From: an uncultured Persicitalea sp.
GTDB taxonomy: Bacteria; Bacteroidota; Bacteroidia; Cytophagales; Spirosomataceae
Length of the DNA stretch: 8,199 nucleotides
Direction: 5' to 3'
Assembly (NCBI GenBank): GCA_950075905.1
Contig: CATMVR010000198.1
Location: forward strand, 1 to 8,199
Positions 1 through 6,098 of the stretch are shown in pieces. Each line of letters begins with the position of its first letter. The first letter of the stretch is position 1. A program made the translations under genes and the position numbers. A model generated the notes under the pieces. The model was not told the origin of the DNA and did no database searches. It was given only the letters and a program-made list of their open reading frames with translations.

Positions 1-2579
1 TTCACCAGGCTCACTTTGTACACGTGCGGGTTGATTTTCTCTACCCGCAGGTCGGAGCCCATCAGGCGGAGCGAATCCAGACCGGCCTCGCGCCAGCGGG
101 ACGCGTAGCTATCTTTGCCCCCACCTTCGTCGTTGTCGGTTGGTACCCGATAAAAATCAGCGTATAGCCCGCTTTCCAGCATCTCCTTGTTCTTGTACTT
201 GAAGGAGGTCATCCGGGCTGTTTTCTTATCGAAGCTTACCGAAAAGTTTTGCCCGATCAGCGTTACGCCCTTGCCCCGCACGAGCGTCAGGCGCAGCGGC
301 GTGTTTTTGGTATAGCTGATGGCTGTGGGCGCGGGGGTACCTACTGCGAGAGGTACCTGCCGCCAGGCTACCTCGTGCCCGGCGGGTGCCCAGCTCGTTT
401 TGTCTTTCAGTTGCAGGCTCAGATTGAGAAAATACTCGGCCCCGGCCGGCGGCGTGCCTGGTATCTGGTACGGAATGGCCACTGACTGCTCCTGCCCCGC
501 CGCCGTCGTCAGGCTGGTCAGGGTACCTTCCTGGACGGATTTGCCATTTTTCATCAGGTTCCAGACCAGCTTGAAAGGACTGAGCGAAAGAAAATCGTAG
601 GCATTGCGGAGCTTGATTGTCTGCTGTCCGGCCTGCAGGGTATCGGGCGTCAGGAACTTGACGTACTGATATACCTTTTTGACTTCGTTGATTTCTGGCT
701 GCGGGGTACGATCGGGGTTGACGAGGCCATCGCCGGCGTTGGCGCCATCGATGTAGTTAATATGGTTCCAGTACGGACGGCCATCGGCCGTTTTGGCGCT
801 CAGGCCCTGATCTACCCAGTCCCAGATAAAGCCCCCCTGCATGGTGGGGTACTTTTCGATCACGTCCCAGTACTCCTGCAGGTTGCCCACGCTGTTGCCC
901 ATGCCGTGCGCATACTCGCACACAATCAGGGGGCGGCCGCTATCCTTTTTCACCAGCTCGATCATATCCTCGGGCGAAGGGTACATCACCGATATGATGT
1001 CAAAACTACTCAGCGTGGTAGGGCCATAGTTGGCGCGCCCCTCGTAGTGGATGGGCCGGGTAGGGTCGGCCAGGCGAATAAAGTTGGCCATGGCCATGAA
1101 GTTGGCCCCGTTGCTGGCCTCGTTGCCCAGCGACCAAATGATCACCGACGGGTGGTTTTTGTCACGCTCCACCATAGCCTTACCCCGCGCCAGAAAAGCG
1201 GCCTTCCAGGCGGGTTCGTCGGCCAGGATCACTTTCTTGTACCAGAGCTCGTGGCTTTCGATATTGGCTTCGTCTACTACGTACAGGCCGTACTCATCGC
1301 AGAGGTCGTACCATTCTGCCTTATTGGGGTAATGCGACGTACGGACCGCGTTGATGTTGTGCTGCTTCATAAGCGTAATGTCCCGGATCATGGACTCGCG
1401 GCTGATGACCCGGCCCGTTTCGGGGTCGAACTCGTGGCGGTTTACCCCTTTGATCAGAATGGGCTTTCCGTTTACAAGCAGTTGCCCGCCCTGAATCTTA
1501 ATTTCCCGAAAGCCCACCCGCTGGCTTATCGCTTCGAGGATGGTACCCTCGGAGTTCATGATCTGCATTGTCAGTGTATAGAGGTAGGGGCTCTCGGCGC
1601 TCCACTTTTGGGGGCTTGTGACGGGAAACTCCTGCTGGATGGGCATCTCGCTGGCTGGGTCCATCATGCCAATGGTACGCGGAGTAGACGAAATGACCTT
1701 CTGCCCGCTGGCGTCGTAGAGCGTCGTGATCAGCTGGTAGCCATACTGCGCCTGCCTGGTAAAGTTGCGGGCGTACACGTTGAGTTTGAGTGTAGCGTTA
1801 CGGTAGTCGTCGTCCAGATCTGTTTGTACAGTATAGTCGGTGATATGAATCGACGGCGGCGACAGCAGGGACACATCCCGGAAAATACCCGACAGCCGCC
1901 AGTAATCCTGATCTTCCAGGTAGCTGCCATCCGACCAGTTGATAACCTGCACCGCCAAATGATTGACTCCTTCCTTACCTACGGCCGATATGTCAAACTC
2001 AAAGGGCGTCATGCCGTCTTCGTGGTAGCCGAGCTGCTGGCCGTTGAGCCACACGTAGCAGGCCGACTGCACTCCGCCAAAATGCAGGAAAAGCGGCTTT
2101 TCTTTCCAGGTAGCGGGCAGCGTAAACGTAGTCCGGTACAACCCCACGGCGTTGGTATCGGCGGTGATACGCGGCGGCGTGGCCTCGAAGGGATGCTTGA
2201 TATTGGTAAAAATGGGTTTGTCGTAAGGACGGCCTTCGCGGGCGGCTACCACCTGCCAGTTGGAAGGTACAGGGATGTTATCCCAGGTGTCGGTGGCAGT
2301 AGCGGGCTGATAAAACGTATCCGGAACTTTGGAGGGGTGTGATACCCATTTAAATTTCCAGGTACCGTTTAGCGATTTTACAAAAGGAGAGACAGACGTG
2401 GGATTCATGGCTTCCTTTTCGCTTGCGTAAGGGGTAAAGGAAGCGTGGGGGCGCTCTGTATTTTTGCTGATCACTTCCGGATTTTCCCAATCTGGAAGGG
2501 TAGACTGCGCTTGTAGTGAAGTACTTACCAGGCAGAAGCTACCGCAAATACAAAGAAAACCTTTTACAAAAAAATGCAT
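1..2579 (-). CDS. lacZ: Secreted GH2 beta-galactosidase, 3' end cut off by window edge
   Basis: Hydrolyses terminal beta-D-galactosides. Translating the minus strand from the ATG at 2579 gives 859 uninterrupted codons, running off the left edge. Residues 1-25 form a signal peptide (hydrophobic FLCICGSFCLV, then SLQA before QS), so the enzyme is exported; there is no lipobox. Order: GH2 sugar-binding domain (about 60-235, containing SDGSYLEDQD and WRLSGIFRDV from W227), Ig-like domain, TIM barrel with NRHEFDP (H382) and TSHYPN (H416), then WSLGNEASNG with acid/base E487 and CEYAHGMGN with nucleophile E555, FIWDWVDQG, and the start of the beta-galactosidase small-chain domain (PTDND). The 34-residue H382-H416 spacing equals that of H357 and H391 in E. 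coli LacZ. Family members are about 1,000-1,080 residues, so roughly 150-200 are missing. It is divergent from coaX. The ATG is chosen because it directly precedes the signal peptide. GH2 identity is near certain; the exact galactoside specificity is inferred. Confidence 0.95.
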   Translation of the reverse strand, partial: MHFFVKGFLCICGSFCLVSTSLQAQSTLPDWENPEVISKNTERPHASFTPYASEKEAMNPTSVSPFVKSLNGTWKFKWVSHPSKVPDTFYQPATATDTWDNIPVPSNWQVVAAREGRPYDKPIFTNIKHPFEATPPRITADTNAVGLYRTTFTLPATWKEKPLFLHFGGVQSACYVWLNGQQLGYHEDGMTPFEFDISAVGKEGVNHLAVQVINWSDGSYLEDQDYWRLSGIFRDVSLLSPPSIHITDYTVQTDLDDDYRNATLKLNVYARNFTRQAQYGYQLITTLYDASGQKVISSTPRTIGMMDPASEMPIQQEFPVTSPQKWSAESPYLYTLTMQIMNSEGTILEAISQRVGFREIKIQGGQLLVNGKPILIKGVNRHEFDPETGRVISRESMIRDITLMKQHNINAVRTSHYPNKAEWYDLCDEYGLYVVDEANIESHELWYKKVILADEPAWKAAFLARGKAMVERDKNHPSVIIWSLGNEASNGANFMAMANFIRLADPTRPIHYEGRANYGPTTLSSFDIISVMYPSPEDMIELVKKDSGRPLIVCEYAHGMGNSVGNLQEYWDVIEKYPTMQGGFIWDWVDQGLSAKTADGRPYWNHINYIDGANAGDGLVNPDRTPQPEINEVKKVYQYVKFLTPDTLQAGQQTIKLRNAYDFLSLSPFKLVWNLMKNGKSVQEGTLTSLTTAAGQEQSVAIPYQIPGTPPAGAEYFLNLSLQLKDKTSWAPAGHEVAWRQVPLAVGTPAPTAISYTKNTPLRLTLVRGKGVTLIGQNFSVSFDKKTARMTSFKYKNKEMLESGLYADFYRVPTDNDEGGGKDSYASRWREAGLDSLRLMGSDLRVEKINPHVYKVSLV

Positions 2580-2634
2580 AATTTAATTCAATGCCAGAGG
2601 ACGTAAGTTTGTTGGTAAAAAATGAATTGAATGT

Positions 2635-2667
2635 GGAAAGTACTCCATCTTTAAGAGAAAGGCAAAA
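2635..2667 (-). promoter_or_regulatory. Candidate -33/-7 promoter of the beta-galactosidase gene
   Basis: Read on the minus strand, TTTTG (2667-2663) is followed after exactly 20 nt by TACTTTCC (2642-2635). This fits the Bacteroidota vegetative pattern TTG-N19-21-TAnnTTTG, except that the last two bases of the -7 box are CC instead of TG. Transcription would start about 55 nt before the ATG at 2579. The same 20-nt spacing occurs at the promoter candidate of the DUF3592 gene. Assigned by pattern only. Confidence 0.4.
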
Positions 2668-2725
2668 TTTCGGGCTTGTATACCCCAAAAACGCCCCCCC
2701 CGGCCAATTTATTTCCACAAAACAT

Positions 2726-2733
2726 TTAATTTG
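2726..2733 (+). promoter_or_regulatory. Weak candidate -7 box for coaX
   Basis: TTAATTTG is one mismatch from TAnnTTTG and sits 25 nt before the coaX ATG, which would give a short leader. No TTG is found at the expected -33 distance. An alternative is the perfect -7 match TAAGTTTG at 2604-2611, also rightward-facing, but it too lacks a -33 partner and lies about 150 nt upstream. The rest of the 2580-2758 spacer is AT-rich apart from a C8 run at 2694-2701. Confidence 0.2.
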
Positions 2734-2758
2734 TCGCCCCTAACCAAAACCCCGCTGC

Positions 2759-3529
2759 ATGCTCCTGGCCGTCGATACCGGAAATACGGATACCGTCTTT
2801 GGACTTTTTGACAAAAGCACCCTGCTGCACCAATGGCGCGTCCGCTCGCTGGCGCAGGAGTCGGCCGCTCAGTACGAGGCACGGCTCCGGCTTTATTTCC
2901 TTGAAGCAAACCTGTCTTTGGACGATGTAAAAACCGTGGTACTAAGCAGCGTGGTACCCGACCTCACCCCCATACTGCGCTCCATGCTGGGTGGGTTATT
3001 TGGAAAAGAACCCCTGGTAGTAGGCCCAGACCTCTACCCGGGTCTGGAAATAGCCATCGACCACCCCCATGAGATCGGCGCCGACCTGATTGCCAACGCC
3101 GTGGCCGTACACGCCCGCTACCGGCGCAACTGCGTAGTGGTAGACTTCGGCACGGCCCTCACCTTCACGACGGTGTCGGAGCGGGGGCAGATTTTGGGCG
3201 TGGCTATCCTGCCCGGCCTCAAAACGGCCGTTAAGGCCCTGTTTGCCAATACCGCCCAGCTCCCCGAAGTACCCCTGGTACTCCCCACCTCGGCTATCGG
3301 CAAAAACACCGTGCACGCCATTCAGGCGGGTATCCTGCTGGGCTACGAGGGATTGGTAAAATCCATGATTCGGCGCATCTGCACCGAGCTGCACGAAGAC
3401 TGCATCGCCGTGGCGACGGGCGGACTCTCCTCCATTTTAGATACCCTCCGCGGTGAGTTTGTAGAAATTGATCGCAACCTGACGCTTGACGGCCTGCGGC
3501 TGATTGGCGAGCGCGTCGGCGGGGTCTGA
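2759..3529 (+). CDS. coaX: Type III pantothenate kinase
   Basis: Phosphorylates pantothenate with ATP to 4'-phosphopantothenate, the first step of coenzyme A synthesis; cytosolic. At 256 residues it matches the usual CoaX length (about 240-265). The N-terminal phosphate-binding motif of the ASKHA fold is visible (MLLAVDTGNTDTVFGLFD, D6 and the TGNT turn). It is followed by PHEIGADLIANA (GAD at 107-109, pantothenate site), VVVDFGTALTF (129-136, second phosphate/metal motif), the LPGLKTAVKALFANTAQLP segment, and ATGGLS near 219-224 (adenosine side). The ATG at 2759 is chosen because the family motif begins directly at residue 1-2; there is no Shine-Dalgarno sequence. It stands alone, divergent from the beta-galactosidase and followed by a 234-bp non-coding stretch, so it looks monocistronic. 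CoaX is insensitive to CoA feedback in characterised members; that is family knowledge, not seen here. Confidence 0.96.
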   Translation: MLLAVDTGNTDTVFGLFDKSTLLHQWRVRSLAQESAAQYEARLRLYFLEANLSLDDVKTVVLSSVVPDLTPILRSMLGGLFGKEPLVVGPDLYPGLEIAIDHPHEIGADLIANAVAVHARYRRNCVVVDFGTALTFTTVSERGQILGVAILPGLKTAVKALFANTAQLPEVPLVLPTSAIGKNTVHAIQAGILLGYEGLVKSMIRRICTELHEDCIAVATGGLSSILDTLRGEFVEIDRNLTLDGLRLIGERVGGV

Positions 3530-3571
3530 TTGGCTTCACGTTTGTACCCTTCCTCTTTCTGATTCACTTCC

Positions 3572-3604
3572 GGGCCAATGCGGTCCAATGCTTCTATTTG
3601 GCCC
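3572..3604. repeat. Inverted repeat plus 10-bp tandem repeat after coaX
   Basis: GGGCCAA (3572-3578) pairs perfectly with TTGGCCC (3598-3604) across a 19-nt loop. The left part is also a tandem near-repeat, GGGCCAATGC then GGTCCAATGC (3572-3591, one mismatch). It lies 43 nt past the coaX stop and could form a hairpin in the coaX 3' UTR. No T-run follows, so it is not a classical intrinsic terminator. Confidence 0.4.
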
Positions 3605-3640
3605 CACTAAGGCCACTTCCTGTTCCATATTCCGAGGTTT

Positions 3641-3699
3641 CTATATGAAAACCTGTACATCCAAATACAGGTTTTCCGGCGTCGGAATGTAGGTTTTTG
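3641..3699 (+). promoter_or_regulatory. Composite operator, copy 1 (upstream of DUF3592 gene)
   Basis: An 11-bp perfect inverted repeat, GAAAACCTGTA (3647-3657) and TACAGGTTTTC (3666-3676) with an 8-nt loop, is followed by a third related half-site, AATGTAGGTTTTTG (3686-3699). The AGGTTTT cores of the second and third half-sites (3669-3675 and 3691-3697) are exactly 22 bp apart, about two helical turns. The element ends just upstream of the promoter candidate at 3704-3734, where an activator would sit. A second copy lies at 4240-4298. The inverted repeat alone, with A-tract, stem and T-tract, could also be a bidirectional terminator for coaX. Duplication together with the fixed spacing to the -7 box favours a regulator-binding site. 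Confidence 0.6.
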
Positions 3700-3703
3700 C
3701 CGA

Positions 3704-3734
3704 TTGAGTCGCCTGGGATATTGCCCGAACTTTG
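3704..3734 (+). promoter_or_regulatory. Candidate promoter of the DUF3592 gene
   Basis: TTG (3704-3706), a 20-nt spacer, then GAACTTTG (3727-3734). The last box matches TAnnTTTG except for G in the first position and is embedded in CCCGAACTTTGT, which is identical at 4324-4335. Transcription would start near 3741, leaving a leader of about 23 nt rich in A before the ATG at 3764. This placement rules out the in-frame TTG at 3704 as a translation start. Confidence 0.5.
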
Positions 3735-3763
3735 TCTCAACAAAAACGCAAAAAACAACTATC

Positions 3764-4189
3764 ATGGAAAACTTTGCAACAGAATACGGCAATGCGCTCA
3801 TCGCGCTGGTTTCGGGAATCCTTCTTATTGTGTGGGGCTGGCATAAGTACGTAGATCATTCGCGCTGGCTGATGGAATCGAAAAAGACGATGGGTAAAGT
3901 CGTAGGCATCGAAATAGTGACCCTGGAAACCGAGAGCTCCGTGGAGGAATACGACCAGCCTACCTTCAAATACAACACCACCGGCGAAATCCTGGTTACC
4001 AAAGCCCGGCAGTACTTTCAGAAGGGTGAACTAAAACTAGGCGATAGCCACCCGGTGCGCTACAACCACCGCACCCCGGGCCGGATTCACTCCGAGCAAG
4101 CGGATGATCTTTCCCTGCTGGGAGCCTTCCTGTTCATTTTTACTGGTGGGGTACTCCTGCTCATCTCTCTGATTCTCTTCCTGGGGTAA
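3764..4189 (+). CDS. DUF3592-type small membrane protein
   Basis: 141 residues, function unknown. Transmembrane helix 1 spans about 8-26 (ALIALVSGILLIVWGW) and helix 2 about 117-140 (LLGAFLFIFTGGVLLLISLILFLG). Between them lies a soluble domain with the DUF3592 pattern: GKVVGIEIVTLE, a PTFKY strand, GEILVTKARQYF, KLGDSHPVRYN and a PGRIHS turn (compare the GD.V.V.YNP.NP motif of that family). Both ends are hydrophobic, so the middle domain lies on one side of the inner membrane; which side is not clear. The ATG at 3764 is chosen because the promoter box lies upstream of it and helix 1 follows directly. It has its own promoter and shares a duplicated operator with the phospho-signalling genes downstream, so it may belong to the same response. 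It could be an accessory or sensor partner; that is inference. Confidence 0.8.
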   Translation: MENFATEYGNALIALVSGILLIVWGWHKYVDHSRWLMESKKTMGKVVGIEIVTLETESSVEEYDQPTFKYNTTGEILVTKARQYFQKGELKLGDSHPVRYNHRTPGRIHSEQADDLSLLGAFLFIFTGGVLLLISLILFLG

Positions 4190-4239
4190 GTATTTTTTAC
4201 AGGACAAAACGCCTGATAAAAAGCAGCTTAGCTACCCAT

Positions 4240-4335
4240 CTATATGAAAACCTATACAACCGATTTACAGGTTTTCATCCCTCCAAATGTAGGTCTTCCG
4301 GGATGGTGCCGCGCTTCGATACTCCCGAACTTTGT
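4240..4335 (+). promoter_or_regulatory. Composite operator, copy 2, with -7 box (upstream of FHA-protease gene)
   Basis: Second copy of the element at 3641-3735. Conserved blocks: CTATATGAAAACCT (4240-4253), TACAGGTTTTC (4266-4276), AATGTAGGT (4286-4294) and CCCGAACTTTGT (4324-4335). From TACAGGTTTTC onward every block is exactly 600 bp from its counterpart. The loop of the inverted repeat is one base longer (9 nt) and the left arm has one mismatch (GAAAACCTATA, 4246-4256). The half-site pair keeps its 22-bp period (AGGTTTT at 4269, AGGTCTT at 4291). The -7 box GAACTTTG (4327-4334) has no TTG at the -33 position (TGG at 4304-4306), so this promoter may depend more on an activator. The leader to the ATG at 4408 would be about 67 nt. 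Confidence 0.55.
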
Positions 4336-4407
4336 ACCATACCCTTTCCGGTAACAGCAATCGAAAAAAAACTTTACACGAACTATTCTCAAAAAACCTT
4401 ACTAACC

Positions 4408-6093
4408 ATGACTACCATCAAAACCTTTGTGATCCGCCACCTTAGTGGGGCCAAAGCCAATCAGATCGAAGAGTTTGACTTCCAGAAGCACAACGAGCTC
4501 ACTCTCGGCCGCGCCACTACCAACGATGTGCAGTTTGACCCCGAGCAGGATACCGTAGTAAGCCGCGAGCACGCCAAAATCGTGAAAGGTGAAAACCTGA
4601 CGTTTACGCTGGTAGACAACGACAGCCGTAACGGGATTTTTGTAAACAAAGCCCGGGTAAAAGGAAAAACCTACCTGATCCCCGGCGATGAGGTACAGGT
4701 AGGTACCAACGGTCCTGTTTTTGTGTTTGATATAGATCCCCGCCCGCAGGAACTTATGGCCGCTACCCGGATAGTGAATATGCCTTCCAAAGCCACCGAG
4801 GAGATTATACCCGCCGGGATGGATGCCCCCGCCGAAACCCCCGAAAAGAGCGGTATCGGCAAGCAGACTTTCGAACGGGTCATTACTTTTGAACGCAAAA
4901 AATCGCAGCGTGCCCTGGTGGCCAGCCTGGTGGGTGCCCTGGTGGTGCTGACCGCCCTGGGCTATGCCTTCCGGGATAAGCTGGGCAGCAAGGAAATCAC
5001 CTACGTAAAGGGCGACACCACTACCACCATTATTCAGCAGGTCAATCGCGAAGCCTTCGATCCGGAGGCTATTGCCAAAGCCAATCTCGACAAGGTGGTC
5101 TTTGTTGAGTTTGGCTATAAGCTCACCTATACCCCCACGGGCGACGACATCTACCACCAGTACTCTCGTCAGAAGGATCCAACCACGGGCCGGATGGTCG
5201 AAATACCCTTCTACATTGAGGTAGAACCCGGCAAAATTGAGCCGCTCCTGGGGCTGAAAAAAGACACGCCTGTGGGGCGCCCCATTGCGGTGTCAGGCGC
5301 GAGCGGTTCGGGGTTTGTGGTGGATGAAAACGGATTTATTCTCACCAACCGCCATGTCGCCGCCGGCTGGAACTCCCACTACTCGTTTCCTCAGGATGCT
5401 TTTCCCGGCTTGCTCTACCAGCTTGTAGACGGAGAATGGGAAATAACGCGCCGGATCGACAGCCCCATCCGCTGGGTGCCCGCCGAAACACGGTTCTTTG
5501 GCCAAAAGCCACTTTCGGGTAAAGCGATTGAAGGCGTGAACACCTACATGGATGTCACTTTTGCCAAAAACGATCAGCGTACGCCCGCCAAGGTAGTACG
5601 TATCTCCAACAAGCACGACGTAGCTATGATCAAGATCGACCTACCCACCAAGATGGAGTCAGTGACCCTGAAAGATGCCGATGCCACTATGGCTGCCGGA
5701 CAGAAAGTGGTGGTGATGGGCTACCCCGGCATATCTCCCGACGTGATCGTAGCCAATACCTCCAACGACTTCTCCAACCGTAACATGCAGCTGATTACGG
5801 TGCCCGATCCTACCGTGACCGACGGCAGCATTGGCAAAATTATCCGGGGTACTACCAGTAGCTCGCTCGAAAGTGGAGTAGCGGGTTATTACAGTACCAT
5901 GGGCGACTACTACCAGCTCACCATCAGTGCTACGGGCGGGGGCAATAGCGGCGGACCGGTGTTTGACAAGGAAGGTAACGCCATTGGCATCTTCACCGCC
6001 AGCCATACCGACCAGGAGGGTGCGCGCATCACATTTGCCGTGCCGATTCACTACGGCATGGAACTCATGGGGGCAAAAAGAGTAATCAACTAA
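4408..6093 (+). CDS. FHA domain - transmembrane - trypsin-like serine protease protein
   Basis: 561 residues, apparently a membrane-anchored protease with a phosphothreonine-reading domain. FHA domain at about 5-108, with LTLGRATTND (G34, R35), VSREH (52-55), DNDSRNGIFVN (S73, N75, G76) and PGDEVQVG, the conserved phosphopeptide-binding positions. A linker (about 110-160) rich in Pro, Glu, Ala and Thr leads to ERKKSQR and one transmembrane helix at about 169-187. The positive charges before the helix put FHA in the cytoplasm and the rest in the periplasm. The protease begins near 224 and has GSGFVVDENGFILTNRHVA (H316), HDVAMIKID (D404) and ATGGGNSGGPVFD (S514): a complete triad in S1/HtrA style, without a PDZ domain. 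About 60 extra residues precede GSGF and 88 residues separate His and Asp. The ATG at 4408 is chosen over 4303 because the -7 box at 4327-4334 and the FHA start fit it. A kinase gene follows 5 bp downstream. Substrate unknown. Confidence 0.9.
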   Translation: MTTIKTFVIRHLSGAKANQIEEFDFQKHNELTLGRATTNDVQFDPEQDTVVSREHAKIVKGENLTFTLVDNDSRNGIFVNKARVKGKTYLIPGDEVQVGTNGPVFVFDIDPRPQELMAATRIVNMPSKATEEIIPAGMDAPAETPEKSGIGKQTFERVITFERKKSQRALVASLVGALVVLTALGYAFRDKLGSKEITYVKGDTTTTIIQQVNREAFDPEAIAKANLDKVVFVEFGYKLTYTPTGDDIYHQYSRQKDPTTGRMVEIPFYIEVEPGKIEPLLGLKKDTPVGRPIAVSGASGSGFVVDENGFILTNRHVAAGWNSHYSFPQDAFPGLLYQLVDGEWEITRRIDSPIRWVPAETRFFGQKPLSGKAIEGVNTYMDVTFAKNDQRTPAKVVRISNKHDVAMIKIDLPTKMESVTLKDADATMAAGQKVVVMGYPGISPDVIVANTSNDFSNRNMQLITVPDPTVTDGSIGKIIRGTTSSSLESGVAGYYSTMGDYYQLTISATGGGNSGGPVFDKEGNAIGIFTASHTDQEGARITFAVPIHYGMELMGAKRVIN

Positions 6094-6098
6094 TCGTC

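Noticed and set aside
762..2342. Long open reading frame (526 codons) on the plus strand across the beta-galactosidase region
   Set aside because: It is antisense to the GH2 gene, whose minus-strand frame carries every catalytic motif; the plus-strand translation has no recognisable domain and low-complexity His/Val-rich composition typical of a shadow frame.
2694..2701. C8 tract in the lacZ-coaX spacer as a phase-variable promoter element
   Set aside because: It does not lie between paired -33 and -7 boxes of either gene, and similar C and G runs occur by chance in this GC-rich sequence.
4186..4215. Terminator after the DUF3592 gene (GTAA/TTAC around a T6 run, CAGG/CCTG)
   Set aside because: Stems of only 4 bp and no T-run in the right position; the inverted repeat at 4246-4276 is a better candidate.
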